Of a stretch of DNA of 53,871 nt, positions 43,455 through 53,174 are shown piece by piece. Source of the DNA: an uncultured Eubacterium sp. (lineage in GTDB: Bacteria > Bacillota_A > Clostridia > Lachnospirales > Lachnospiraceae); contig CAOKJJ010000006.1 in the NCBI GenBank assembly GCA_948468465.1, positions 1 to 53,871 on the forward strand, given 5' to 3'. The notes under the pieces are model-generated. The model did not search any database and was not told the DNA's origin. It saw nothing but the letters and a program-made list of their open reading frames with translations. Every line of letters starts with the position of its first letter. The first letter of the stretch is position 1. The position numbers and the translations under genes were made by a program.

Positions 43455-43613
43455 AAGCACTTCTCTCCTTTTCTGTAAAAATAAACAATTTGGTGTCAAC
43501 CTTATTCTACCAATTTATTTTTAACAATGTAAATACTTTTTATTCAGAATGTGCTTATTTCGTGATTATGTCCTATCATGCAGGGCCAGTACTTGTGCAT
43601 ATTGCCTTATATA

Positions 43614-45005
43614 TTAAGAAAATTGTTTTTGGCATAAGTCCAAAAGTTTACGATAAGTTTCCGGATATGAGCAACCTGTTTCGCGGCAGATGCGGACAAC
43701 GGATTCATATTCCGGATATACGTATTTTTTTTCTTTAAGACTGCAAATCTTAACATTTATATCGCCATAAATAGTTTGTAATGTTTTGATGGTACGGGGT
43801 AAAATGGAACGTTCCATTTGCTGTCGGCGTATACCGATTGTCGTAGTTTGTTCGAAAATGATTTGCTCCAGTTTTGCAATGTCTTCTTCTTTGCACAATA
43901 CATTTAATTGATATGCCGGACGATTTTTTTTCATATAAACAGGATAAAAGTGGACATCTTTTGCACCAGCTTGCATCAAACATTCTAAAACATATCCCAT
44001 CATTTCTCCCGTGCAGTCATCTATATTTGTTTCAAGTTTGAAAATAACATCTGTAGAAAGTTCAGTTTTATTATCTAAAGATGTTTCTATAAGCATCGCC
44101 CGTAATATGCTTGGACGTTCATAAGTGCGTTTTCCATTACCTAGGCCAATGCGATGAATGCGAAATTGTTTTGGGAGCTGTTCTTTGCTGCGGATCGCTG
44201 CCGCAATTGCTGCCCCAGTCGGTGTTACAAATTCGCCCTGGGCATTTGTAATCTGCAATGGGATCTGATATGCTTGTATAATATTTGCTGTGGCTGGAAC
44301 CGGAATGGGAAGAATGCCGTGTTGACAGCGTACAGTACCGCAACCTTCGTGTAAGGAAGGAATGATTACATCAGAAATCTGCAGATTATCCAGACATACA
44401 GCTACAGAAATGATATCAACAATAGAATCAACGGCTCCTACTTCATGGAAATGAACCTGGTCTAATGTTGTTCCATGTGCTTTTGCTTCTGCTTCACCAA
44501 GTATCGTGAAAATTTTTTCAGCGGTTTGTTTTGCACGATTGGTCATGTCAGCCTGTTGGATGATGAAAAGGATATCTGTTAAACTGCGATGTAAATGTGA
44601 ATGTTCACTAATGTTTGTGTGATGTTTGTTATGTAAATGAGTCTCTTTGTGTGTATGATCTTGTTCCAGTGTATGTTCTGAACTGTTCGAATGAGAGTGT
44701 TCGTGGCTGCAGTTGTGAGTATGTGTAGATTGTGCAGTATGTGTAGATTGTGTAGTATCTGAAGTTGTCTGTGAGTGCAGGTATTCCATGTCGTGGTCAT
44801 GATTTTCCTGTTCTAAAATTACTTGAAAATCACACACATCCAGGCCACATTTTTTTATACGGTTTATTTTGATGGAAAATCCACTGATGGGAAGGCTGTT
44901 TAACGCTTTTTCCAATACAGTTTTATCGGCGCCGAGATCCAGTAGTGCTGCAACGGTCATATCTCCGCTAATACCGCTGAAACATTCTAAATATAAAGTA
45001 TGCAT
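43614..45005 (-). CDS. larC: Nickel pincer cofactor cyclometallase LarC
   Basis: The 463-residue protein starts with the LarC signature LYLECFSGISGDMTVAALLDLG, and has HFHEVGAVDSIVDI and LETNIDDCTGEMMGYV. LarC inserts nickel into the pyridinium-dithiocarboxylate precursor, in a CTP-dependent step, to make the cofactor of lactate racemase. In Lactobacillus plantarum it is made as LarC1/LarC2 by frameshifting; here it is one uninterrupted frame. Residues ~68-145 are an insertion with 19 histidines, probably a nickel store or metal sensor. No larA, larB or larE is in the window. AAAGGA precedes the ATG. Confidence 0.92.
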   Translation of the reverse strand: MHTLYLECFSGISGDMTVAALLDLGADKTVLEKALNSLPISGFSIKINRIKKCGLDVCDFQVILEQENHDHDMEYLHSQTTSDTTQSTHTAQSTHTHNCSHEHSHSNSSEHTLEQDHTHKETHLHNKHHTNISEHSHLHRSLTDILFIIQQADMTNRAKQTAEKIFTILGEAEAKAHGTTLDQVHFHEVGAVDSIVDIISVAVCLDNLQISDVIIPSLHEGCGTVRCQHGILPIPVPATANIIQAYQIPLQITNAQGEFVTPTGAAIAAAIRSKEQLPKQFRIHRIGLGNGKRTYERPSILRAMLIETSLDNKTELSTDVIFKLETNIDDCTGEMMGYVLECLMQAGAKDVHFYPVYMKKNRPAYQLNVLCKEEDIAKLEQIIFEQTTTIGIRRQQMERSILPRTIKTLQTIYGDINVKICSLKEKKYVYPEYESVVRICRETGCSYPETYRKLLDLCQKQFS

Positions 45006-45051
45006 TTAATTTTCCTTTCTTTTTATGTTTTTAGAATTGCATATATCATTA

Positions 45052-45105
45052 AAAAACAAGAGCATTTTCAATTATTTATGATCATTGCAAATTGCTCTTG
45101 TTTTT
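45052..45105 (-). terminator. Terminator of the LRR-VWA-AAA operon
   Basis: A 13-bp stem (AAAAACAAGAGCA with TGCTCTTGTTTTT, 45052-45064 and 45093-45105) and minus-strand T-run lie 14 bases past the AAA+ gene stop and separate this operon from larC. Confidence 0.85.
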
Positions 45106-45118
45106 CAATCATTGTAAA

Positions 45119-46624
45119 TTACGTAAATTGTTCTGTTTCTCTTGCGAGTTCAGATAACAGCTGCTCCCTGCGAGTTCCGATCAGAAGTTGTTCATTATAA
45201 TGTGTATAGCGTTCGCTTGGATGCTCAGATAAAAATAAAGAAGATTCTATTCCAAGCGTTAAATCTGTGATAAAAACAACCATTTCCTGTCCGCCAGTAA
45301 AAGCTTGCTCCATAAAATCAAATGCATGTTCTAAGGCGAGGCCTGCTGCCAGTTCTGCCTGGTTGCAAACATCTGTTTGCAGCTCAAATTTTGCTTTTGC
45401 CTGGGCAAATGCTTCCTGAGGATTTTGGCCTTTTTCTGGTGCTCCGTCTTTCAGCTTCGTGATGAGCCATTCTTTATTTTTGCGCTGTAATCGATTAAGA
45501 AGATTTCCTTCCAGCTCCATTGCAAATGTTTCTTCCTGTTTTTTTAGAAGTCTGGAATAGCAGATGTCCGGTGCTTTTGCATCGGATAATTGGTTACGGT
45601 AATCTTTTAAAAAATGATACCATAAATCTGTTCGTTCTTTTTCTATATATGCGCGGACAAAATAATTCATTAGTCCATCAGAAAGCAGATTAGTGACGCT
45701 TAAACGTTCATCAAAGGAAGCATGGCTGATGCGGGCAAATATTTGTGGGCGAATGTTTCCTGACAAAATATCTGGAATGCCATAATCATCCTGATATTTA
45801 TAAAAGAGTGCAATATAAGCAGCTGCATCCATAGCTGTTTCTTTATGATGGATAAATTCGTAAATGACATTCTCATTTACTGGAAGATGCAGTTCTTCGT
45901 AACTTTTCAGAAGATAACTTAAATCTTCCCATCCTCTTGCAGTGACGAAATACATTCCATCGACATCAGATTCTACACGATAAAAATTATTTGGACGGAG
46001 TTCCAGATAACTTAAGATAGCCTGGTGGATATGTTCTGCTTTTGCATATTCCTTCCATACAGGATAATCAGCTTCTAATTCCATATAGCGGACGCGATCC
46101 AATGTAACCATATCAAAATCACGTACGGATTTGTTATATTGTGGCGGATTTCCGGCAGCTACAATTATCCATCCTTCTGGTATAGACTGATTTCCAAACA
46201 TTTTACATTGTAAAAATTGCAGCATAGTTGGCGCTAGTGTTTCGGAGACACAATTGATTTCATCAATAAATAAAATACCTTCGTGCAGTCCGCTGTCTCT
46301 CATCTTTTGATAAATGCTTGCAATAATTTCACTCATTGTATATTCTGTAACAGAATAAGTTTTTCCTTCAAAAGTCTCTTTTTCTATATAAGGAAGTCCA
46401 ATTGCACTTTGCCTTGTATGATGTGTGATTGTATAGGAAACAAGTCCAATGTGGCATTCCCTGGCAATTTGTTCCATAATTTGCGTTTTTCCGATGCCAG
46501 GAGGACCAATTAGGAGAATCGGACGCTGTCGAATGGAAGGAATGTGGTAAGTACCGGTATCATCTTTTGCCAGATAGGCTTTGACGGTATGTTTGATTTC
46601 TTCTTTTGCCTCTTTAATATTCAT
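45119..46624 (-). CDS. MoxR-type AAA+ ATPase
   Basis: The 501-residue protein has an AAA_5/MoxR-like ATPase domain. Walker A is GPPGIGKT (residues 40-47), Walker B ILFIDEIN (118-123), sensor 1 IIVAAGNPPQYN and an arginine-rich box LDRVRY. The C-terminal ~220 residues are helical and not recognised. MoxR ATPases act with VWA-domain partners as chaperone-like machines that activate or disassemble protein complexes. The VWA partner is the gene directly upstream, overlapping by 11 bases, so the two are co-produced. AGGAG lies six bases before the ATG. Confidence 0.9.
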   Translation of the reverse strand: MNIKEAKEEIKHTVKAYLAKDDTGTYHIPSIRQRPILLIGPPGIGKTQIMEQIARECHIGLVSYTITHHTRQSAIGLPYIEKETFEGKTYSVTEYTMSEIIASIYQKMRDSGLHEGILFIDEINCVSETLAPTMLQFLQCKMFGNQSIPEGWIIVAAGNPPQYNKSVRDFDMVTLDRVRYMELEADYPVWKEYAKAEHIHQAILSYLELRPNNFYRVESDVDGMYFVTARGWEDLSYLLKSYEELHLPVNENVIYEFIHHKETAMDAAAYIALFYKYQDDYGIPDILSGNIRPQIFARISHASFDERLSVTNLLSDGLMNYFVRAYIEKERTDLWYHFLKDYRNQLSDAKAPDICYSRLLKKQEETFAMELEGNLLNRLQRKNKEWLITKLKDGAPEKGQNPQEAFAQAKAKFELQTDVCNQAELAAGLALEHAFDFMEQAFTGGQEMVVFITDLTLGIESSLFLSEHPSERYTHYNEQLLIGTRREQLLSELARETEQFT

Positions 46625-47978
46625 GGTAAGCTCCTGTCATTGCTATTGGTGTGTCGAATTCTTCAGGTTCCAGATGCAGCCGCATTGCCCATGGTGGAAC
46701 ACTAGATTCGTCATAGTCGTTTAAAAACAAAAATGCCGTTTGATAGGACGGGCATTTTTTAGGATAAATACCTTGTCCGTCTGTAAAATATAAAAGACCG
46801 CTCAGGTTTTGAAAAACGTTCTGTTCTATTAATTGATTGACATAGGCAAAAGCCGGACAAAAATTGGTTCCTCCTCCTCCGATAATAGTAAATTGGCTAA
46901 GGAAAGACTCAAATTGATCCAGATTTTGAATTTCCTGGTCTGAACGTATCTGGTTGTCACATTGTAGAATACGTATTTTACAAGCAGAAAAAAAATGTTC
47001 ACGTTGATGGAGGATCTGAAATGTTTCCCGCAAAAAGTTTTTTACAAGTTGTCCGCTTGTAGAATCACTCGTATCTATTACAATGACGAATTCACGGATT
47101 TTTTTTATTTCTCTCGTCTCTACGGATTCGATCAGCGGCAAATTTCCGTATAGCTGAAGGCCATAAGTGTAATAATTAAGATCAAATTCATCTGGATCTA
47201 TATGCAGTTCTTCCCGTAATACAGAAAATTTTTTTAAAAATTCGCCATAGTTTCTTCGGCTTCTTAGCGCTTTGATCTGTGCAGTTACGAAACGTTCCCC
47301 TTTTTCTGCATTTTTTCCTTGTTGTTCCTGCTGGATTTTTACCTGACTGGCGATTTTATTCCATTGTTCCTGGGCTTTTTGCTGTAAAGGGGCAGCCGTA
47401 TTTGGGGAATACCAAAATCTGTGATCATCTGTATAGAATTCCACTTGCAGGGAAGAAATCATTTCAGAATCCAATTGTCTGATGGTTCGATAGATGACCG
47501 GTGCACTGATGTATGAATGTTGGTCAGCCAGCATTTGATAAGTACGGCTGCGCAGCCAAGAAAGAATCCTTCTGGTAGAAGGCTTATCTATATGATCAAT
47601 TACATATTCGACCGCAATATCACAGGCAAGGTTCCAAAGTGTTTGTTCTCTGTTTCCTGTCATCCATAAATGTGTAAAAATACAATGTAAAATGCTATGT
47701 AAATAAGCACGTGACAAGAATACAGGATTTTTTTTAAATACGCGCAAAACTTGTTCCGTACAATAATATAGACAGATACCATCAGAAGCAAATGTCTTTA
47801 GTGTGCTGTTTGGTTTCGGGATGAGGGATGAAAGTGCAACATGAAAAAACCGTAGGTCCAGATATAATTCATTTCTGGTGAAATCCAATATTTTCAGCGC
47901 CATTTCATCTTCCCATTCTGTTTGCGTTTTGTGATGCGTTTTTTCTAAAAAATTATGATTATCCATTGCATTCATCAT
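46614..47978 (-). CDS. VWA-like protein with metallopeptidase-like N-domain
   Basis: The 454-residue protein joins two parts. The N-terminal half resembles the DUF2201/VWA-associated putative metallopeptidase region, with the segment HSILHCIFTHLW, in which His-x3-His could bind zinc, although the usual HExxH glutamate is absent. The C-terminal ~180 residues are a VWA domain with the MIDAS motif Asp-Thr-Ser-Asp-Ser (VIVIDTSDSTSG), GGGGTNF and YFTDGQG. Together with the overlapping AAA+ gene it forms the common MoxR-VWA pair. The ribosome binding site is weak (AGGCG), and it follows the LRR gene by 12 bases. Confidence 0.85.
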   Translation of the reverse strand: MMNAMDNHNFLEKTHHKTQTEWEDEMALKILDFTRNELYLDLRFFHVALSSLIPKPNSTLKTFASDGICLYYCTEQVLRVFKKNPVFLSRAYLHSILHCIFTHLWMTGNREQTLWNLACDIAVEYVIDHIDKPSTRRILSWLRSRTYQMLADQHSYISAPVIYRTIRQLDSEMISSLQVEFYTDDHRFWYSPNTAAPLQQKAQEQWNKIASQVKIQQEQQGKNAEKGERFVTAQIKALRSRRNYGEFLKKFSVLREELHIDPDEFDLNYYTYGLQLYGNLPLIESVETREIKKIREFVIVIDTSDSTSGQLVKNFLRETFQILHQREHFFSACKIRILQCDNQIRSDQEIQNLDQFESFLSQFTIIGGGGTNFCPAFAYVNQLIEQNVFQNLSGLLYFTDGQGIYPKKCPSYQTAFLFLNDYDESSVPPWAMRLHLEPEEFDTPIAMTGAYHEY

Positions 47979-47990
47979 TTTTCGCCTGTT

Positions 47991-48992
47991 TCATTCATTA
48001 AAATCTTCAAATTTATATTTTGTAAGCTGCGATATTTGTTTTTGTTGTTGTTTCCAGCGAAGGATACCAGCACACCCTTCACTCCATCCACTTTGTGCTG
48101 CAAGAGTTAGCGCTGATTGGCTGGTTTGTGGAGACAGCAATTTCTCCTGAAATAAAAATTTCAGGTCATTAAATTTTTTATGTTTTATAAACTGTTGACA
48201 GAGAATCTTATCATGTGTGCGGATATAGTTCGTATACTGAGTTTTGCATTCATCAGATAATTGATACGGATAACGCAGACGATGATAGGCAAAGCGACAG
48301 AGTGTAGATTCGGATTCTTCCACACAAGCTTTTGAAAATGTTTTATCATATTGTGAGAAGTCAATGATGTCATTTTTGAAGCATTGTCTGGCACGGAATC
48401 CTTCGCCCACAATTTTTCGTCCAAAAATATGCGCAGGTGCTATTTCATCATATGCTTCGTAATATTCCGGATAAAGAAGCACCGCTTGTTTAGAGGAGTT
48501 ATCCAGTGACGAATTACCAATAAAAAAAACTTCAGTATCCCAGGAAATCTGCGTAAGTATCTGACGTAAGCAGCTTTTTTCCGTAGGAGTGCATCTAAAA
48601 AAGATTTGGTGTAAGTTATGGCAATTCATAAAAGCATCGCTGCCAATAGAATGTAATCTGCTCGAACAGCTTATATCAGATAAGTTTCTGCAGTTATAAA
48701 ATGCATAATCACCTATTATTTCTAATGTATCCGGCAGATGCACAGATTGTAAATAATTTCCGCATAATTCTGTAACAGTTTTTTTGGAAACGTCTGAATA
48801 AAAAGTTTTGTATGTATTTGGGAGTTTGCATTCAGGTGCAAAACAATAATTTCCAAGTTCTGTAACAGGATACCCTGTGATATGATCTGGAAGGTCGGCA
48901 ATTGGAAGACCAGATAATATCCGCAGAATTTTTGCACCTTCCAATGGTGTTTTTTCCCATAAAATTTTGTAGCCTTGTTTAGGTTCTTTCAT
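47991..48992 (-). CDS. Leucine-rich repeat (BspA-like) protein
   Basis: Residues ~35-145 contain BspA-type (LRR_5) repeats, for example LPDTLEIIGDYAFYNCRNLSDI and RLHSIGSDAFMNCHNLHQIFF. The remaining ~190 residues are helical, and end with an ankyrin-like segment (SALTLAAQSGWSEGCAGIL). No signal peptide is present, so unlike many BspA proteins it is probably cytoplasmic. I chose the ATG at 48992, because the AAGGA site overlaps the alternative at 49004. It is first in the operon with the VWA and AAA+ genes, and may be the target-recognition part of that machine (inference). Confidence 0.75.
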   Translation of the reverse strand: MKEPKQGYKILWEKTPLEGAKILRILSGLPIADLPDHITGYPVTELGNYCFAPECKLPNTYKTFYSDVSKKTVTELCGNYLQSVHLPDTLEIIGDYAFYNCRNLSDISCSSRLHSIGSDAFMNCHNLHQIFFRCTPTEKSCLRQILTQISWDTEVFFIGNSSLDNSSKQAVLLYPEYYEAYDEIAPAHIFGRKIVGEGFRARQCFKNDIIDFSQYDKTFSKACVEESESTLCRFAYHRLRYPYQLSDECKTQYTNYIRTHDKILCQQFIKHKKFNDLKFLFQEKLLSPQTSQSALTLAAQSGWSEGCAGILRWKQQQKQISQLTKYKFEDFNE

Positions 48993-49038
48993 TTGGATTG
49001 TCATTCCTTTTTATGTAACAGATGAAAACTGTGTCTCA

Positions 49039-49067
49039 AGTATAACAGATAATGAAGCAAGCTGCAA
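49039..49067 (-). promoter_or_regulatory. Sigma-A promoter of the LRR-VWA-AAA operon
   Basis: On the minus strand, TTGCAG (49062-49067), a 17-base spacer and TATACT (49039-49044) lie about 35-45 bases upstream of the LRR gene start. Confidence 0.7.
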
Positions 49068-49072
49068 GAAAA

Positions 49073-49143
49073 AATTCCTTTGTAATATATGATGATTGAA
49101 AAATAAGGACATTTTTAATATCATCATACGTTACAAAGGAATT
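49073..49143 (-). terminator. Terminator of the chemoreceptor gene
   Basis: A long interrupted hairpin pairs AATTCCTTTGTAA with TTACAAAGGAATT (49073-49085 and 49131-49143), and inside this TATGATGAT with ATCATCATA. It starts 10 bases past the stop at 49153. On the minus strand TTTTTTC follows. Confidence 0.8.
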
Positions 49144-49152
49144 AGAAAATTT

Positions 49153-50427
49153 TTAACCTAGTTTTTTAATATTATGTATTAAATGATTAGATACGGATGT
49201 AACCCGGTCTGTCGCATCGCGGCAGGAAGAAATGATTTTTTCAAAATGATAAACATTTTCCAGTGTAGTTTTTGCACTTTCTTCATTTTCATTCGAGAAG
49301 TCTGTGACATCTTGTACTTTTGTCAAAATAGAAGATTTATTTTCATTTAAATTCAAGACTTCTGATTCAATGCCGCTGATAGAATCTGCAACTTGATTGA
49401 CTTCTGTCCGTAAAGAATCGAACAAACTGCTTGTGTAATTAATTTTCTCTGTTTGCTCGGCAAATGCTGAGGTTACTTTTTGTGTAATTTCTACACTGAA
49501 CTGTGCATTATCTATTAAATCATTTACACTTTCATTAATCTGTTCTGTGGATTCTTTGGACTGGTCTGCAAGTTTGCGGATTTCTTCTGCTACCACTGCG
49601 AATCCTCTTCCGGCTTCTCCTGCTCTGGCAGCTTCGATACTGGCATTTAAAGCAAGCAAATTTGTCTGATTAGATATACTTGCAATAATTTCTGTTGCAG
49701 TACGGATATTCATTGCCGATTTATTGGTCAATTCTGTTTGCTCACGCACTTTCTCAATGGATTCGCTGTTTTCACAGTTTAGCTTAATGAGTTCTGTAAT
49801 ATAGGATTCAACAGATTTATTACAGTCCTGCATTTTGTTGGCGCTTGCCGTCAAATGTTCAATATTGGATGAAATATGTTCTATTTCATTGCTGACAGAG
49901 TCTAATTCGGCAGTAATCATCTGCATGCGGTCTGCCTGTGAAATGATATTTTCAGAAATGGAATTCACATTATTGCTCATGTCTTCTTCTGCCTCTGTCA
50001 TATCAGTAAACAGACTGTTAAAATTGTCCGTTACTTCACTTAACTCCGTGGTTGCATTTTCAATAGAAGAAATAACCTTTGCATATGAGACGGCTATTTC
50101 ATTTACTGTTTTCAGTATTTCGTTTACTTTGCTGTTATTCTGTCCGATCGGAACAGATATATTATCAATGGTAATCGTACCGTCAGCGATGGCAGATACG
50201 TTTGATAAGAATTTATGTACTACATCTGCAGCCAGCTTTGCGACAATCAGTGAAGCGGCATAGCCGATAAATGCGCCGGCAATGATTAATATCATGCCAA
50301 GCATGCTTCCTTTTGAAACTAAAATGGTAATGATCGTTGCCCAAATGCCGACAACCAGAACCGGCAGACTGATGATAACTGCCAGAGCGGTTAATAATTT
50401 CTTTTTCTGTTCCTGATCCATCTGCAT
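49153..50427 (-). CDS. Methyl-accepting chemotaxis-type protein without ligand domain
   Basis: The 424-residue protein has two adjacent membrane helices at about 10-65, with only a few residues between them. There is therefore no periplasmic sensor domain. A short linker leads into a long coiled coil. The hairpin tip of the signalling domain is clear ([40 protein letters not shown]). It would bind CheA/CheW and sense an internal or membrane signal. No flagellar or che genes are in the window. GGGGGA lies nine bases before the ATG. A TTGACA/TAAAAT promoter is just upstream, so it is separate from the DHHW-MBOAT cluster. Confidence 0.9.
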   Translation of the reverse strand: MQMDQEQKKKLLTALAVIISLPVLVVGIWATIITILVSKGSMLGMILIIAGAFIGYAASLIVAKLAADVVHKFLSNVSAIADGTITIDNISVPIGQNNSKVNEILKTVNEIAVSYAKVISSIENATTELSEVTDNFNSLFTDMTEAEEDMSNNVNSISENIISQADRMQMITAELDSVSNEIEHISSNIEHLTASANKMQDCNKSVESYITELIKLNCENSESIEKVREQTELTNKSAMNIRTATEIIASISNQTNLLALNASIEAARAGEAGRGFAVVAEEIRKLADQSKESTEQINESVNDLIDNAQFSVEITQKVTSAFAEQTEKINYTSSLFDSLRTEVNQVADSISGIESEVLNLNENKSSILTKVQDVTDFSNENEESAKTTLENVYHFEKIISSCRDATDRVTSVSNHLIHNIKKLG

Positions 50428-50497
50428 ATTCTTCTGTCCCCCATAAGATACAAAATAATGTTTATAGACATTTATTTACATACGAACTTTTAATATT

Positions 50498-50526
50498 ATT
50501 TTAAGTTTAATTTGAATGATTGTCAA
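50498..50526 (-). promoter_or_regulatory. Sigma-A promoter of the chemoreceptor gene
   Basis: On the minus strand, a consensus TTGACA (50521-50526), a 17-base spacer and TAAAAT (50498-50503) lie about 70 bases upstream of the ATG. It is not a SigD-type motility promoter. Confidence 0.65.
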
Positions 50527-50531
50527 TCATT

Positions 50532-51662
50532 CTATTTTAAAATTTTAAAAAAATTTGTATCTTGTGCAAAATTACTTATTTCATACAGGACAAGTGTCTC
50601 ATCTGGATGTATTTCCATTAACAATTCGGAAATCGGCAGATTGTAGTATCTGAAGTCTATCATAATAATATGTGCATAATCGGCCATTAAAAACGGAAGG
50701 AAGCTGTTTGCAAATGAGTCTTTTATAACAACCAGTGTTTTATCATGAGAGCTGTTTTTTGTATGAATATCAATTCTGCCAAAGTTACCGCCAAAATAAA
50801 CACCATATTTATCTTTTGTGTCAAGTTTGCTATAGTCATAAATGCTTTCCACCGATTTGGAATCAATGGCAACTTCTGCTTCCGGAATATTGGACGGCAA
50901 ATATAAATGGTCTGGCTGTGCATGGAAATCCGGCGCTTTGGAATATAATGTGCCGAAAAATTCTGTACTGACGCATTTTGGGGCAAAGTAAGAAAGCGGC
51001 ATCGTTGTATGATCGACTGTCCTGCACCAATTCGTATAAGCAAGATAAGCTGCATGCATGGTCCAGTGATGGTCTGTCTTAAAATACAGCTGATCATCAG
51101 ATGCCGAGTGTAAAAGCAGAGAACGGATATCCAAATATTCTGTTCGCTTTAGCTGTTGTTCTGCCTGCTTATAAAATTTGTCTGCATTATAAAGAACCGC
51201 ATGGTCTGGCAGCTGCTCTGCCAAAATAGTGCCCTTTGATGGTACTGGCAGGAAAAAAGTATTTGTAGGATAAGTTTCTGAAAATTTTTCCAGATAGTGC
51301 AGATTATTTAAATAGCGGTTTTCTGACAGATGGCTGTTTAAAATTCGCTCAAAGTAGTAGCCGTCTTTTCCTAAATAGACGCCACCTATATTTTGAAAAC
51401 CTGCAATGTGCTGCAGTGCTGTTGCACATTGCATCCAAACGTCTCGCCCGATCAATTGATCATTGGCGCTGTCTGTAAAATTTTCCTGCATCGAAGTGTC
51501 TAAAAAACCGGAAATTGTAGGATGCTCAAAGGTAGCAAGACAGCGGTTTTCATTTTCAGAAAATTCCCTTTGCGGCATGAAAAACAGGAAACAGCCGCAA
51601 AGAGTAAAAAACAGCACAGATGTAATAAAAAACAGCATGGGAGATAGTTTTTTGAATTTCAT
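50532..51662 (-). CDS. DHHW-family protein (AlgJ/AlgX-like)
   Basis: The 376-residue protein has an N-terminal membrane anchor (residues ~9-28) and an SGNH-like fold. The name-giving motif Thr-Asp-His-His-Trp (KTDHHWTMHAAYLAY) supplies the Asp-His pair, and VVIKDSFANSF supplies the serine. In alginate systems AlgJ/AlgX receives acetyl groups from the MBOAT protein AlgI and places them on the polysaccharide outside the cell. The gene follows the MBOAT gene by 46 bases, so the same division of labour is likely for an unknown surface polymer. Confidence 0.88.
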   Translation of the reverse strand: MKFKKLSPMLFFITSVLFFTLCGCFLFFMPQREFSENENRCLATFEHPTISGFLDTSMQENFTDSANDQLIGRDVWMQCATALQHIAGFQNIGGVYLGKDGYYFERILNSHLSENRYLNNLHYLEKFSETYPTNTFFLPVPSKGTILAEQLPDHAVLYNADKFYKQAEQQLKRTEYLDIRSLLLHSASDDQLYFKTDHHWTMHAAYLAYTNWCRTVDHTTMPLSYFAPKCVSTEFFGTLYSKAPDFHAQPDHLYLPSNIPEAEVAIDSKSVESIYDYSKLDTKDKYGVYFGGNFGRIDIHTKNSSHDKTLVVIKDSFANSFLPFLMADYAHIIMIDFRYYNLPISELLMEIHPDETLVLYEISNFAQDTNFFKILK

Positions 51663-51708
51663 AATGTTTCTTCTTTCTTTTTGATGTTACACCTGATTTG
51701 TGAAAAAC

Positions 51709-53136
51709 TTAAAACCGGAAATACAAAAATGGATTATAGCTTCCGCTTACAAGCATTGCCATGCTCAGCAATAATACAGCCAAACACCAGACACTTTTCA
51801 GCCAGAATGCAGTGCCTTCTCCAAATATGGAAGAAATTTTTTGAAGCATGCTTTCGCATACTTTTTTCGGCAGCTGTGTGGAGCCCAGAACCAATATGAC
51901 CAGAAAGAGTGCATGAGTGGTCCATTCATAAAGCGCCAGCTGATTGACAGCAGGGATATCTATGCTGACCAGCATTTTCATATAATTTTTCAGCATGGAT
52001 AAATCTTCACAAGCAAAAATTACCCATCCAAGTACAATCCAAAACAGCGCGTAAATGTGCTGCAGGATTTTTGGAAGATTGTTTAAAAGTTTTTGCAGAA
52101 ATAATTTTTCTACCACGAGGAGTACAAAAAAATATAGTCCCCACAAAATAAAATTCCATCCTGCGCCGTGCCACAATCCAGTCAGAAACCATACAGCTAA
52201 CAGATTCCATATTTGACGTGTCCTGCCTTTACGGCTGCCGCCTAATGGTATATACAGGTATTCTCGAAACCAGCTGCTCAGTGTGATATGCCAACGGCGC
52301 CAGAATTCCGTAATGCTTTTGGATTCATAAGGATATTGAAAATTCTCAGGAAAATGAAATCCAAATATTTGTCCAAGCCCGATCGCCATGTCAGAATATC
52401 CTGAAAAATCAAAGTAAATTTGAAAGGTAAATGCAAAAGCGCCCAGCCAGGCAAGCGCCATGGATAGATCTGATGTTTCAAGACCGCTGATTTCATCCCA
52501 TAGAACCCCGATCTGATTGGCAAGTAAGACTTTTTTTCCAAGGCCAAGCAAGAAACGCTGCATTCCGGATGCACAAAGTGCAAAAGAAGTTTTGCGGATA
52601 TCAACTTCTTTTGAAATATCACTGTAGCGGACGATGGGGCCAGCAATGAGCTGCGGAAACATGCAGACGTACATGCCAAATGAAATCAGGTTATGCTGAG
52701 CGGTTACTTTGCCGCGGTATACATCAATGGTATAGGACATTGTCTGGAAGGTGTAAAATGAAATTCCAATAGGCAATGTCAGGTGAAGCAATGAAAATTC
52801 CATGCCTGTCAATGCATTGACCGATGTAAGAATAAAATCTGTATATTTAAAAAAGCAAAGGATCCCGAGGTTGCCAATGACAGATACGGCAAGTACGAGT
52901 TTTCCAAATGTTTCTTTTTTGTTTTTTGATTCGAAATACTCTAACAGACGGCCGTTACAATAATCAAAGACGGTTGAAAACAGCATGATTAAAATATATT
53001 TTGGTTCACCCCATGCGTAAAACAGTAAGCTTGCAAGTAATAAAAACAGATTTCGCAGCGGCTTTGGGCATATATAGTAACAGATGATGACTGCCGGAAA
53101 AAAGATACATAAAAATACGATACTGCTAAATACCAT
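51709..53136 (-). CDS. MBOAT-family O-acyltransferase (AlgI-like)
   Basis: The 475-residue membrane protein has around ten helices and the AlgI/DltB landmark sequences: the N-terminal FSSIVFLCIFFPAVIICYY, DYCNGR, LPIGISFYTFQTMSYTIDVYRG, FWRRWHITLSSWFREYLYIPLGG, and the catalytic His in LTGLWHGAGWNFILWG. It moves acyl groups (usually acetyl) across the membrane to an extracytoplasmic acceptor. It is between DUF4358 and DHHW genes in a minus-strand cluster with transglutaminase at its head. GGAG sites precede the ATG. Confidence 0.93.
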   Translation of the reverse strand: MVFSSIVFLCIFFPAVIICYYICPKPLRNLFLLLASLLFYAWGEPKYILIMLFSTVFDYCNGRLLEYFESKNKKETFGKLVLAVSVIGNLGILCFFKYTDFILTSVNALTGMEFSLLHLTLPIGISFYTFQTMSYTIDVYRGKVTAQHNLISFGMYVCMFPQLIAGPIVRYSDISKEVDIRKTSFALCASGMQRFLLGLGKKVLLANQIGVLWDEISGLETSDLSMALAWLGAFAFTFQIYFDFSGYSDMAIGLGQIFGFHFPENFQYPYESKSITEFWRRWHITLSSWFREYLYIPLGGSRKGRTRQIWNLLAVWFLTGLWHGAGWNFILWGLYFFVLLVVEKLFLQKLLNNLPKILQHIYALFWIVLGWVIFACEDLSMLKNYMKMLVSIDIPAVNQLALYEWTTHALFLVILVLGSTQLPKKVCESMLQKISSIFGEGTAFWLKSVWCLAVLLLSMAMLVSGSYNPFLYFRF

Positions 53137-53174
53137 ATCTCCTGTCTCCTTTGTATGTTAATCGTTGAATGGCT

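Noticed and set aside
50723..51097. Open frame of 124 codons on the minus strand
   Set aside because: It is an alternate frame within the DHHW gene, whose motifs fix the true frame.
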